Assembly (NCBI RefSeq): GCF_036013975.1
Contig: NZ_CP107904.1
Location: 1,550,001-1,614,000, forward strand
Origin: Kitasatospora sp. NBC_00458
GTDB lineage: Bacteria; Actinomycetota; Actinomycetes; Streptomycetales; Streptomycetaceae
DNA length: 64,000 nucleotides
Direction of reading: 5' to 3'
In this document: positions 55,240 through 63,784 of the stretch, piece by piece
Layout of the letters: every line of letters starts with the position of its first letter
Position numbering within the stretch: the stretch's first letter is position 1
The notes under the pieces: generated by a model
Told to the model about the DNA's origin: nothing
What the model saw: only the letters and a program-made list of their open reading frames with translations
Databases searched by the model: none
Translations under genes and position numbers: made by a program

Positions 55240-55450
55240 GGAACGGACTCCTGTGCTGGAAGGCTCTCCGGGGTTCCCCGGCCGGTTTCCAGAGGACCAC
55301 GCGGCGCCCCGCCGACACGTCCGCGCGCAGGACGACCCCGCCACCGGGAGCCGGGTCCGGTCCGCGGCCGGGCCGGGACCGTGCTCCCGGCCCCAGGGTC
55401 CGTCCGCCCCGGCCCCGGAGTGTCCCCCGGGCAGCCCGGCCGAAGGACCG

Positions 55451-55996
55451 TCAGGCCAGCTCCTCGCCGTACACGCGCTCGACCTTCAGCACCATCAGCA
55501 CCCGCCGGTCGGCGACCATCACCGACCGGTACTCGTCCCAGTCCGGGTGCTCGCCGGCGGCCCGGCGGTAGTAGTCGACCAGCGCCGCCACCTCCGGCCC
55601 GTGCGGGTCGCGGCCCGGCCCGAACAGCGTCGCGGTGCCCTCGGCGGTGGCCCACGCCCAGCCGTCCGCCCGGGTCACCTCCAGCGCGGCGCGCGGGTCC
55701 CGGCGCAGGTTCACCGTCTTGGCGCGCCCCTCCGTCATCGACACGTAGAGCAGCTCGGCCTCACGGTCGTAGTAGGGCATCACGGGCGAAAGCTGCGGGC
55801 GGCCGTCGGACTTGAGGGTCGCCAGCACGCCCAGCCTGCTCGCGGCGAGCAGGGCGCGCGGATCGAACGGCGCCGCCGCACCCGGCCCGCCCTCGGCGGC
55901 GGGGCCGGTCGGCCCGGCGTTCTCGTCGTGCCCGGCGTTCTCGTCGTGCTCGGAGTTCTCGGAGTGCTCGGTCTGGTCGGTGCGTTCGGTGGTCAT
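55451..55996 (-). CDS. PPOX-class (F420-dependent type) oxidoreductase
   Basis: Protein of 181 aa. The N-terminal 35 residues are a low-complexity His/Glu/Asn stretch (12-bp DNA repeats), followed by a split-barrel flavin domain: 'ASRLGVLATLKSDGRPQLSPVMPYYDREAELLYVSMTEGRAKTVNLRRDPRAALEV' and 'DYYRRAAGEHPDWDEYRSVMV'. This matches PPOX-fold F420-dependent enzymes of actinobacteria. Substrate unknown. Confidence 0.88.
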   Translation of the reverse strand: MTTERTDQTEHSENSEHDENAGHDENAGPTGPAAEGGPGAAAPFDPRALLAASRLGVLATLKSDGRPQLSPVMPYYDREAELLYVSMTEGRAKTVNLRRDPRAALEVTRADGWAWATAEGTATLFGPGRDPHGPEVAALVDYYRRAAGEHPDWDEYRSVMVADRRVLMVLKVERVYGEELA

Positions 55997-56245
55997 GGCA
56001 GAAGCATGCACCTTCCTACCGGTGTGAAGGTCAAGGGGAAACGTGCGTGCCGATCGGGGAGTTGAGCCGCCGGACCGGGTTCCACGCGCCCCCCGCGGCC
56101 TGACGACGACGCGGTCCGGCCGGGACGCGCCGCCGCGGGGGCGTGTCGGCGACGAGGTCTCAGCGGCCGCTGATAGCTTGCCCGGGCCGCGGGTCGGCAG
56201 GATCCGGGAGTTCGTGCGGAAGTTCGGTACGGGAGGTCGGTGCGG

Positions 56246-56611
56246 GTGTCGCGCAACACCGAGACGGTCGAGAGGTACCTGGACGGGTTCCGGCGCAACG
56301 ACCACGCGTTGATCCTGTCCTGTCTGACGGAGGACATCGAGTGGACGGTGTTCGGCGGCTTCCGGCTGCGCGGCAAGGAGGCGTACGACGCGGCCGTCGA
56401 GGGGCCGGGGTTCGTGCCGCCGCCGCGGCTGGACGTGGTGCGGACGGTGGAGCAGGACGACGTCGTGATGGCGGAACTGACCGGGTCGGTGCGGCGGGAC
56501 ACGGGCGAGCTGATGCGGATGTCGATGGCCGAGGTGTTCGTCATGCGGGACGGGCTGATCGCCGAACGGCGCGCCTGGGTGATCGAATTGAAGGAGAACG
56601 ACTTCCGCTGA
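56246..56611 (+). CDS. NTF2-like (SnoaL-type) protein
   Basis: Protein of 121 aa; GTG 56246 chosen because GGGAGG lies 9 nt upstream (a GTG 6 bp earlier is only 3 nt from it). One NTF2-like fold: 'NTETVERYLDGFRRNDHALILSCLTEDIEWTVFGGFRLRGKEAYDAAVE' and 'AEVFVMRDGLIAERRAWVIELKENDFR'. Usually a small ligand-binding or isomerase-like protein; role here unknown. Confidence 0.88.
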   Translation: MSRNTETVERYLDGFRRNDHALILSCLTEDIEWTVFGGFRLRGKEAYDAAVEGPGFVPPPRLDVVRTVEQDDVVMAELTGSVRRDTGELMRMSMAEVFVMRDGLIAERRAWVIELKENDFR

Positions 56612-56758
56612 CGCTCCGTCCGCCGAGGGTCCGTCCGGTGCTGCGAACGGGCGGTTCGGCCGTCGGCGGGGCGGCGTGGCGAGGGGCGGCTCGGGCGGCG
56701 GTCGCGGGGCGTGGGGTTAGGTGACGGTGGTCCCCTCTTCCCCTCCCCAGGAGTCGTC

Positions 56759-57700
56759 ATGACCGTCCAGGAACCGCTCCCCGCCGGCACGATCCTGCTC
56801 AGCGACTCACAGGCCTTCAGCTGCGCCGGGGCGGTGTTCCGTGTCGACCCCGCGACCGGTGCGGTGCGCCTGCTCTCGGTGGCCGGCGACCTCCGGGGGG
56901 CGACCGGGATCGCCGTCGAGGCGGGCGGCGACGTCCTGGTGACCAGGGACCGGCCCTTCCCGGGCGGCGGCAGCCTGGTGCGGATCTCGGCGCGCTCCGG
57001 GAAGCAGACGGAGGTGTCGGCCGACGGCCGGTTCGCCGGTCCGGCCGGTGTGGCCGTCGAGGCGGGCGGCGGCGTCCTGGTCGCCGACCTCTTCGCCACC
57101 GGCCCCGGTGCCGTCGTCCGGGTCGACCCGGCCACCGGTGGGCAGGGCGTGCTGGCGCCGGGCGACGCCGTCGACAACCCGCCGCAGCGGCCGGCCGGCA
57201 TCTGCGTGGCTCCGGACGGCTCGGTCCTGGTCGTCGAACAGGCCGGTGCCGCCGCCGAACACGACCACGCCGCCCGGGTGGTGCGGATCGACCCGGTCAG
57301 CGGCGCACGGGCGACGGTGACGGAGGGCGGTGAGCTGCGCAGCCCCGTGGACGTGGCGGTCGACGGGTACGGCGGCATCCTGGTGGTCGACGCCGACGCG
57401 TTCGACGGCTTCGGCGGCGGAGTGATCCGGGTGGACCCGGTGACCGGCGCGCAGAGCGTGGTGGCCTCCGGCGGCGGGTTCGCCGCGCCGGCTTCGCTCG
57501 CGATCGAGGCCGACGGCAGTCTGCTGATCACCGACAACGAGGCGCTGGACGGGATCCGGGTCCTCTTCCGGGTCGACCGGGTGAGCGGCGAGCAGCAGGT
57601 GATCGCCTCGGGCGGGGACTTCCGGGCCCTGAGCGGGGTGGCGGTCGTCCCGCCGGCACCGGTCGTCCCGCCTGCGCCGACCGTCCCGCGGGCCCCGTAG
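56759..57700 (+). CDS. NHL/SMP-30-like beta-propeller protein
   Basis: Protein of 313 aa made of about six repeats with the pattern 'VFRVDPATGAVRLLS...GIAVEAGGDVLVTRD', a beta-propeller. No signal peptide, no catalytic motif, so it may be a cytoplasmic binding protein or a lactonase-like enzyme. ATG 56759 has CAGGAG 5 nt upstream. The C-terminus is a Pro-rich tail (VPPAPVVPPAP). The strong bidirectional hairpin downstream ends it. Confidence 0.85.
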   Translation: MTVQEPLPAGTILLSDSQAFSCAGAVFRVDPATGAVRLLSVAGDLRGATGIAVEAGGDVLVTRDRPFPGGGSLVRISARSGKQTEVSADGRFAGPAGVAVEAGGGVLVADLFATGPGAVVRVDPATGGQGVLAPGDAVDNPPQRPAGICVAPDGSVLVVEQAGAAAEHDHAARVVRIDPVSGARATVTEGGELRSPVDVAVDGYGGILVVDADAFDGFGGGVIRVDPVTGAQSVVASGGGFAAPASLAIEADGSLLITDNEALDGIRVLFRVDRVSGEQQVIASGGDFRALSGVAVVPPAPVVPPAPTVPRAP

Positions 57701-57741
57701 GCCGAAGGGGCCCCGGAGGGCACCCGGCGACGCGAGACGAG

Positions 57742-57776
57742 GACGGCGCCCGGACGGATCGCGTCCGGGCGCCGTC
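57742..57776. terminator. Bidirectional terminator, 15-bp stem
   Basis: Perfect inverted repeat GACGGCGCCCGGACG (57742-57756) and complement (57762-57776), 5-nt loop, between two convergent genes. Confidence 0.85.
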
Positions 57777-57814
57777 GGCGCCGCCCTCGCAGGGGGGCGG
57801 TCATGGGGGCGGGA

Positions 57815-59452
57815 TCACTCCGCCGCGTGGACCAGCTTCCCGCCGACGTACGTCCGCAGGACCCGGGCCCGGGCGATCTCCTCGGCCGGGGCCGTGAAGA
57901 CGTCGCGGTCGAGGACGACCAGGTCGGCGAGGTGTCCGGCCCGCAGGCTTCCGGCGTCGTCGTGACCGTTCACGTGGGCCGTGCCCGCCGTGTACGCGGC
58001 GACGGCGGACGCGAGGTCGAGCCGCTGCTCGGGGAGGAAGACCCGGCCGTCGGTCGCCTCCGGCTCCATCCGGTTGACGGCCACGTGGATCCCGGCGATC
58101 GGGTCCGGGCTGCTCACCGGCCAGTCGCTGCCCGCCGCGAGGGTGGCACCGGCCCGCTGCAGCGCGCCGAACGGGTACTGCCAGGCGGCGCGTTCGGGGC
58201 CGAGGAAGGGGATGGTCAGCTCGTCCATCTGCGGCTCGTGGGCGGCCCACAGCGGCTGGATGTTGGCGATCGCGCCGAGCCGGGCGAACCGGGTCAGGTC
58301 GTCCGGGTGGACGACCTGGAGGTGGGCGAGGTGGTGCCGGGTGCCGCGCCGGCCGTTGGCGGCGCGGGCGGCCTCGACGGCGTCCAGCGCCTCGCGCACC
58401 GCGCGGTCGCCGAGCGCGTGGAAGTGCACCTGGAAGTCGAGCGCGTCGAGTGCGGTGACGTGCGAGCGCAGCTCGGCGGGGTCGACGAAGCTCAGGCCGC
58501 TGTTGCCGGTGGCGCAGCCGCAGCCGTCGAGGTACGGGCTGGTCATGGCGGCGGTGAAGTTCTCCGCGATGCCGTCCTGCATGATCTTGACGGCCGTGGC
58601 CCGGAACCGCCCTCCGGCCAGTTCCGCACGGCGGGCGACCAGTTCGGGGATCTGCTCGGCGCCCCGGTCGCGCTCCCACCAGAGCGCGCCGGTGACCCGG
58701 GCGGTCAGCGAGCCGTCGAGGTCGGCGGTGCGGTAGGCGTCGGACGGGTCGGGCTGGCCGTTGAAGACGCCGAGCAGGGCGTCCTGCCAGCCGGTGATAC
58801 CGAGGGAGTGCAGCAGCCGCTGCGCCCTCAGCAGGCCGGCCAGCCGGTCGGCGGCGGTCTGGGCCGGGACGAGCCTGGCGACCAGCCCGGTGGCGCCCTC
58901 CTGGAGGACGCCGGTCGGGACGCCGTCGGCGTCCCGCTCGATCCGTCCGTCGGCCGGGTCCGGGGTGGTCCGGTCGACGCCGGCCAGTTCGAGCGCGCGG
59001 CTGTTGACCCAGGCGCCGTGGTGGTCCCGGTTGGTCAGGTAGACGGGCCGGTCGGGGACGACGGAGTCGAGGAGCCGGCGGTCGGGCAGGCCGCCCTCGA
59101 AGCTCTCCAGGGACCAGCCGCTGCCGGTGATCCAGGGCCGGTCCGGGTGCGCCTCGGCGTACTCGCGCACCCGCAGCAGGTAGTCCTCGACGCCGACCGT
59201 GCCGGTGAGGTCGCACTCGGCGAGTTCCTGGCCGCCGGAGACGGCGTGGATGTGCGCGTCCTGGAACCCGGGCAGCAGCAGCTTGCCGGTCAGGTCGACC
59301 ACCTCGGTCGCCGGTCCGATCAGCTCGCGCACCTCGTCGTGGCCGACGGCCGTGATGCGCTCGCCGGTGACGGCGAGGCTGGTCGCTCGGGTGCGGGCGG
59401 GGTCGCCGGTGTGGACGGGTCCGTGGGTGAAGAGCAGATCGGCCTTGGTCAT
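57815..59452 (-). CDS. YtcJ-type amidohydrolase
   Basis: Protein of 545 aa with the metal-binding start 'LLLPGFQDAHIHAVSGG' (HxH), 'VKIMQDGIAENFTAAMTSPYLD', 'VHFHALGDRAVREALDAVE' and 'AAGSDWPVSSPDPIAG' that define this branch of the amidohydrolase superfamily. ATG has GGAG 8 nt upstream. It lies 120 bp downstream of the amino-acid permease gene on the same strand, so it may hydrolyse an amide substrate imported by it. Confidence 0.92.
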   Translation of the reverse strand: MTKADLLFTHGPVHTGDPARTRATSLAVTGERITAVGHDEVRELIGPATEVVDLTGKLLLPGFQDAHIHAVSGGQELAECDLTGTVGVEDYLLRVREYAEAHPDRPWITGSGWSLESFEGGLPDRRLLDSVVPDRPVYLTNRDHHGAWVNSRALELAGVDRTTPDPADGRIERDADGVPTGVLQEGATGLVARLVPAQTAADRLAGLLRAQRLLHSLGITGWQDALLGVFNGQPDPSDAYRTADLDGSLTARVTGALWWERDRGAEQIPELVARRAELAGGRFRATAVKIMQDGIAENFTAAMTSPYLDGCGCATGNSGLSFVDPAELRSHVTALDALDFQVHFHALGDRAVREALDAVEAARAANGRRGTRHHLAHLQVVHPDDLTRFARLGAIANIQPLWAAHEPQMDELTIPFLGPERAAWQYPFGALQRAGATLAAGSDWPVSSPDPIAGIHVAVNRMEPEATDGRVFLPEQRLDLASAVAAYTAGTAHVNGHDDAGSLRAGHLADLVVLDRDVFTAPAEEIARARVLRTYVGGKLVHAAE

Positions 59453-59572
59453 GGGTGGTGCTCCAAGTCGGGTGCGGGACGGGCCGGGAGGTGTCCGGCC
59501 GGGGTGGGGCGCGGCGGCCCGCGGACGGCGGCCCGGCGATCCGCCGCGGGCCGCCGCGGGCCGCCGGACGGA

Positions 59573-61201
59573 TCAGGCGGCGGGGTCGGCGGGGGCGGCC
59601 GGCACGGTGGGGGCCGCGGGGCTGCCGGGAGCGGCGGGGCTTCCGGGGGCGGCGGGGACGGTGACCTCGACCACGTCGCCGACCGGGTGGTGCGCCCCGG
59701 CGTCGGCGCCGCCGGCCCCGGCGGACTCCGGGAAGAAGTACGGGGAGCGGCGGTACCAGCGGGACCAGGCGGCGGCGACCAGTCCGGAGCCGATCATCAG
59801 CCCGGGCACCAGCAGGTTGAACCAGCCGTTGTCGGGGGTCGCCTCGAAGTGGTCGGCGGAGACGTAGAACGTCCGGACCAGGTACCCGCCGACGGCCAGC
59901 AGGACGGCCGCGCCGACCAGCGGGGCCACGACCGCGCGCAGCCCCTCCAGCGGAGCGGTCCGCAGCAGGTGCCGGAAGCGGACGGCGGCGGCGATCGCCG
60001 TGAGCGCGTACGAGAGCGCCACGACGATGCCGATCGCGTTGACCGCGGCCGAGATCAGGTCGCCGACGACCGGGATGCCCACCGACAGCAGGGCGAGCAC
60101 CACGGCGATCGCGGTGATCAGCAGGGTGGCGACGGCAGGGGTCCCGTGCTTGGGGTGCAGCCGCATCCAGACCGGGCCGAGCGTGCCGTCGCGCCCCATC
60201 GCGTACATCCCGCGGGCGGTCGGGATGACGGACGCCTGGAGCGAGGCGATCGCCGAGAAGGTGAGGGCGATCAGCGGGAGCGCCGCGAGCGGCTGGTCGG
60301 CGAGCTTCTCGCCGAAGTACGTCAGGCCCTGGGCGCCGTTGTCGGCCAGCTCCTCCAGGGGCAGCACCCGCTGGAAGGCGGTACCGGCGAGCAGGAACAG
60401 CGCGAGCATCATGGCCAGCGCGATGAATCCGGCACGGGACGCCTCGCGCGGCTCGCGGACCTCCTCGCCGACGCTGAAGACCGACTCGAAGCCCCAGTAG
60501 CAGAACACCGCGAGCACCATCCCCTGGGCGAGCGCCTCGGCCGACGGGATGTCGAAGGGGTTGAACCACTGGAGGGAGAACGGCTGGTCCCCGGCGAACA
60601 GGCCCCAGAAGCAGAAGACCAGCAGCACCGCGTACTCGAAGACCAGGAGGTACTTCTGCAGCCGGGCCGCGAGGTCCAGTCCGCGCACCGCGACGAGGGC
60701 GGCGCCGATCAGGACGACCAGGCCGATCAGGGTGCACTGGAGGGTGGAGTCCGGGTCGAGCCGCAGCCCGGCCACGCTGCGCACGCCGGCCTGGTCGGCC
60801 AGCTGGACGAGCGCCGAGCCGGTCACCGTCGTCGTGTAGGCCATGAAGACGATGGTGCCGAGGGTGTTGACCCAGCCGGAGAGGAAGCCGAGCCAGGGGT
60901 TGAGGGTGCGGCCGATCCAGCTGTAGCTGCTCCCCGCGTCCGGCTCGACCCGGTTGAGCCGTCCGTAGGCGCCGGCGATGCAGAGCACCGGGAGGAAGGC
61001 CAGCAGCATGATGGCCGGCAGGTGCAGGCCGACGACGCCGGCCGTCAGACCGAGCCCGATGCCGATGCTCGTGGTGGCCGCGGTGGTGGTCGCCGCGATG
61101 GTGACACTGCCGCCGATGCCGATGGAGCGGCGCATCGCCGCGGGGGCGCCGGGGGCGCCGCTTCTCGGACCGTTACCCGTGTCCTTGGACGTACCGGCCA
61201 A
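59573..61201 (-). CDS. APC-family amino-acid/polyamine permease
   Basis: Protein of about 542 aa with some 12 hydrophobic segments; 'RSIGIGGSVTIAATTTAATTSIGIGLG' and 'YGRLNRVEPDAGSSYSWIGRTLNPWLGFLSGW' are typical APC motifs. The proposed TTG start at 61201 follows the stop of a 16-codon leader frame by 4 bp; an ATG at 61273 in the same frame is an alternative but lacks a ribosome site. The C-terminus is a Pro/Ala repeat tail. Probably imports an amino acid or amine for the oxidase encoded divergently. Confidence 0.85.
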   Translation of the reverse strand: MAGTSKDTGNGPRSGAPGAPAAMRRSIGIGGSVTIAATTTAATTSIGIGLGLTAGVVGLHLPAIMLLAFLPVLCIAGAYGRLNRVEPDAGSSYSWIGRTLNPWLGFLSGWVNTLGTIVFMAYTTTVTGSALVQLADQAGVRSVAGLRLDPDSTLQCTLIGLVVLIGAALVAVRGLDLAARLQKYLLVFEYAVLLVFCFWGLFAGDQPFSLQWFNPFDIPSAEALAQGMVLAVFCYWGFESVFSVGEEVREPREASRAGFIALAMMLALFLLAGTAFQRVLPLEELADNGAQGLTYFGEKLADQPLAALPLIALTFSAIASLQASVIPTARGMYAMGRDGTLGPVWMRLHPKHGTPAVATLLITAIAVVLALLSVGIPVVGDLISAAVNAIGIVVALSYALTAIAAAVRFRHLLRTAPLEGLRAVVAPLVGAAVLLAVGGYLVRTFYVSADHFEATPDNGWFNLLVPGLMIGSGLVAAAWSRWYRRSPYFFPESAGAGGADAGAHHPVGDVVEVTVPAAPGSPAAPGSPAAPTVPAAPADPAA

Positions 61202-61205
61202 AGGA

Positions 61206-61256
61206 TCACCGCCTTGATCGTGGGGGACTCGGCCGAACGGCCGGTTGGCGAGCCAT
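61206..61256 (-). CDS. Putative 16-residue leader peptide before the permease
   Basis: ATG 61256 has a strong GGAGG 4 nt upstream and encodes MARQPAVRPSPPRSRR before TGA, 4 bp short of the permease TTG. The Arg (5) and Pro (4) content could make it an attenuation or translational-coupling peptide. It may also be chance; its ribosome site is better than that of the permease itself, which is the main argument. Confidence 0.45.
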   Translation of the reverse strand: MARQPAVRPSPPRSRR

Positions 61257-61277
61257 GAAACCTCCGGGTCCATTCAC

Positions 61278-61301
61278 ACGTCAATGCCGTTGTCATAAGC
61301 T
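61278..61301. promoter_or_regulatory. TetR operator and -10 box in the permease/TetR promoter
   Basis: GTCAA-TGCCG-TTGTC (61280-61294) followed by TAAGCT (61296-61301), which ends 7 bases before the TetR ATG and acts as its -10 box. A related site, GTCAA-CGCTC-TTGAC plus CTAAG, lies upstream of the FAD oxidoreductase gene; the 22-bp windows agree at 16 positions. Confidence 0.65.
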
Positions 61302-61307
61302 CCGGCC

Positions 61308-62162
61308 ATGGCCGAGCGAGTTGTCCCCGAGCCGCAGCGGCGGCGCAGAAGACCCACCAAGCAGGGCGTCGTCCTGTCCGAGCAGTTGATCGTCGAGACC
61401 ACGTTGCGGCTGGTCGGGCGGCACGGCGCCGAGGCGCTGACCGTCCGCCGCCTCGGTGCCGCCCTCGGCGCCGACCCCAGCGCGATCTACCGGTACTTCC
61501 ACAGCACCGACGACCTGCTGCTGGCCCTGGCCGACGAGTTCGTCGGCCGCGCCCAGAAGGGCTGGACGCCCACCGGCGACTGGCGCGCCGACCTCCGTGA
61601 GATCGGTCTGCGCCTGCACGCCTCGTACCAGGCCCACCCGCAGGCCGCGATACTGGCCGCCCACCGGACCACCGGGCGCGAGCACGAGGTGCGGGCCGTC
61701 GAGCGGATCCTCGGCGTGCTGCGCGGGGCCGGCTTCCCGGACCTCGAAGCGGTCCGGATCTACCACGCCTTCGTCGACCAGGGTCTCGCATTCGCGGCGC
61801 TCGACGCGGCGGCGCTGGCCCTGCCGCCCGCGGCGCAGACCGCCGACCTGGAGGTCTGGCAGGCCCAGTACGGGCGGCTGGACGCCGCCACCCACCCGAA
61901 CATCGCCGCGACCGCCGGGCTGCTGGCCCTCGACATGCGGCGCAGCGGGTACCCGTTCGCGTTGGAGCTGCTGCTGGAGGCGGCGGCGGCCCGACTGGCC
62001 GCGGCGGGCGGGGGCGGCGGTGCGGGCGGCGGTGCGGGCGGGGGCGGCAGGAGCAGGGGCCGGACGGGCGGGAGCACGGGCGGACGGGACGACAAGGGCG
62101 GCGGTGGCAGCGGAGGCGGCAGCGCCGGTCCCCGGCCCGGTGCGGGCCCGGGAGCGGCGTAG
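61308..62162 (+). CDS. TetR-family regulator of the amine/amino-acid locus
   Basis: Protein of 284 aa. The winged helix-turn-helix is preceded by a basic tail ('RRRRRPTKQGVVLSEQLIVETTLRLVGRHGAEALTVRRLGAALGADPSAIYRYFHSTDDLLLALADEFV'), then a TetR_C domain. The last ~70 residues are Gly/Ser/Arg low complexity from GGCGGC-type DNA. No ribosome site; TAAGCT 7 bases upstream suggests a leaderless mRNA. It probably represses itself, the divergent permease and the downstream oxidase. Confidence 0.9.
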   Translation: MAERVVPEPQRRRRRPTKQGVVLSEQLIVETTLRLVGRHGAEALTVRRLGAALGADPSAIYRYFHSTDDLLLALADEFVGRAQKGWTPTGDWRADLREIGLRLHASYQAHPQAAILAAHRTTGREHEVRAVERILGVLRGAGFPDLEAVRIYHAFVDQGLAFAALDAAALALPPAAQTADLEVWQAQYGRLDAATHPNIAATAGLLALDMRRSGYPFALELLLEAAAARLAAAGGGGGAGGGAGGGGRSRGRTGGSTGGRDDKGGGGSGGGSAGPRPGAGPGAA

Positions 62163-62203
62163 AAGCCGACGTCGGAGGGGGTGCGGGCGGTCCGCGAGGC
62201 TTA

Positions 62204-62225
62204 TGTCAACGCTCTTGACCTAAGA
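62204..62225 (+). promoter_or_regulatory. Second copy of the TetR operator, before the FAD oxidoreductase gene
   Basis: GTCAA-CGCTC-TTGAC (62206-62220), a perfect 5-bp dyad, followed by CTAAG, in the 130-bp gap after the TetR gene. An overlapping dyad GCTCTT/AAGAGC (62212-62228) adds symmetry. The match to the first site suggests the same TetR controls this gene. Confidence 0.65.
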
Positions 62226-62292
62226 GCGGGCCCGAGGTCTCATGGCGGGAACCGGAGGCCCCACCCCCCTCCCAGCACCAGAGGAGTTCCCC

Positions 62293-63687
62293 ATGGACCC
62301 CGTCCACGCCCTCCAGGACGCCCTGCCCACTCCCTTCTGGCTGGACGCCCCCGACCGCCCCCGGCCGCTCCCCGCCCTGACCGGCCCCACCCGGTGCGAC
62401 CTGCTGGTGGTCGGCGGCGGCTACGCCGGCCTCTGGACCGCCCTGATCGCCAAGGAGCGCGACCCCTCGCTCGACGTCGTCCTGGTCGAGGGGCACGAGG
62501 TCGGCTGGGCCGCGTCCGGGCGCAACGGCGGCTTCTGCGAGGCCAGCCTCACCCACGGCCTGGGCAACGGCCACCAGCGCTGGCCCGGCGAGCTCACCCG
62601 CCTGGAGCGCCTCGGCGCCGAGAACCTCCAGGCCATCGAGGACACCCTCACCCGCCACCGCATCGACTGCGACTGGCGGCGGTCCGGGTCGATGACCGTC
62701 GCGACCGAGCCGCACCAGCTCGACGAGCTGCGCGAGTACGCCGCCCTCGCCGCCCGCCACGGCACCGGCCTCACCCTGCTCGACACCGACGCCGTCCGCG
62801 CCGAGATCGACTCCCCGACCTTCCTCGGCGCCGCCTGGGACCGCGACGGCGTCGCCATGGTCGACCCGGCGCGCCTCGCCTGGGGACTCAAGCGGGCCTG
62901 CCTGGACCTCGGCGTGCGGATCCACGAGAACACCCGCGCCCTCTCCCTCGCCGAGTCCGGCTCCGGCGTCGCGGTGCGCACCGCGTACGGCCGGGTGCTC
63001 GCCCGGCGGGTCGCCCTCGCGACCAACGCCTTCCCGTCGCTCCTCCGGCGCCACCGCCCGTACACCGTGCCGGTCTACGACTACGCCCTGATGACCGAGC
63101 CGCTCACCGACGAGCAGCTCGCCGCCGTCGGCTGGCGCAACCGGCAGGGGTTCGCCGACTCCGCCAACCGGTTCCACTACGTCCGGCTCTCCGCCGACAA
63201 CCGCATCCTGTGGGGCGGCTTCGACGCGGTGTACCACTACCGCGGGCGGGTGCGCGCCGAGCACGACCAGCGCCCGCAGACCTTCGCCACCCTCGCCCGG
63301 CACTTCGCCCGCACCTTCCCGCAGCTGGAGGGCGTGCGCTTCACCCACGCCTGGGGCGGCGCCATCGACACCTGCACCCGCTTCTCCGCCTTCTTCGACC
63401 TCTCCCACCACGGGCGGGTCGCGTACACCGCGGGCTTCACCGGCCTCGGCGTCGGCGCCACCCGCTTCGGGGCCGAGGTGATGCTCGACCTGCTGGCCGG
63501 GACGCCCACCGAGCGGACCGGACTGGAGATGGTGCGGCGCAAGCCGCTACCCTTCCCGCCCGAGCCGATGCGCTGGGCCGGCATCGGCCTGACCAAGTGG
63601 TCCCTGGCCAGGGCCGACGAGCGCGCGGGCCACCGCAACCTCTGGCTCAGGAGCCTGGACCGCCTCGGTCTGGGCTTCGACAGCTGA
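62293..63687 (+). CDS. FAD-dependent oxidoreductase of the DAO (amine/glycine oxidase) family
   Basis: Protein of 464 aa; ATG 62293 has GAGGAG 6 nt upstream. The FAD-binding Rossmann motif is 'DLLVVGGGYAGLWTALIAKERDPSLDVVLVEGHEVGWAASGRNGGF', and 'WGGAIDTCTRFSAFFDLSHHGRVAYTAGFTGLGVGATRFG' gives the C-terminal substrate/FAD signature. The wording 'WAASGRNGG' resembles gamma-glutamylputrescine oxidase-like enzymes. With the permease and cupin it suggests oxidation of an amine or amino acid. Confidence 0.9.
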   Translation: MDPVHALQDALPTPFWLDAPDRPRPLPALTGPTRCDLLVVGGGYAGLWTALIAKERDPSLDVVLVEGHEVGWAASGRNGGFCEASLTHGLGNGHQRWPGELTRLERLGAENLQAIEDTLTRHRIDCDWRRSGSMTVATEPHQLDELREYAALAARHGTGLTLLDTDAVRAEIDSPTFLGAAWDRDGVAMVDPARLAWGLKRACLDLGVRIHENTRALSLAESGSGVAVRTAYGRVLARRVALATNAFPSLLRRHRPYTVPVYDYALMTEPLTDEQLAAVGWRNRQGFADSANRFHYVRLSADNRILWGGFDAVYHYRGRVRAEHDQRPQTFATLARHFARTFPQLEGVRFTHAWGGAIDTCTRFSAFFDLSHHGRVAYTAGFTGLGVGATRFGAEVMLDLLAGTPTERTGLEMVRRKPLPFPPEPMRWAGIGLTKWSLARADERAGHRNLWLRSLDRLGLGFDS

Positions 63688-63784
63688 CCCGCCCGACCCG
63701 TCCCGCACGTCCGACCCGGCCGACCCGGCCGACCCGGCCGCCAAGGCTCCGCCACCCGCACCCTCGCCACCAAGGAAGCACCCC

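Noticed and set aside
57801..60737. A 978-codon minus-strand open frame over the amidohydrolase and permease
   Set aside because: It is a frame shadow of the two real genes; Arg/Pro-rich without recognisable domains.
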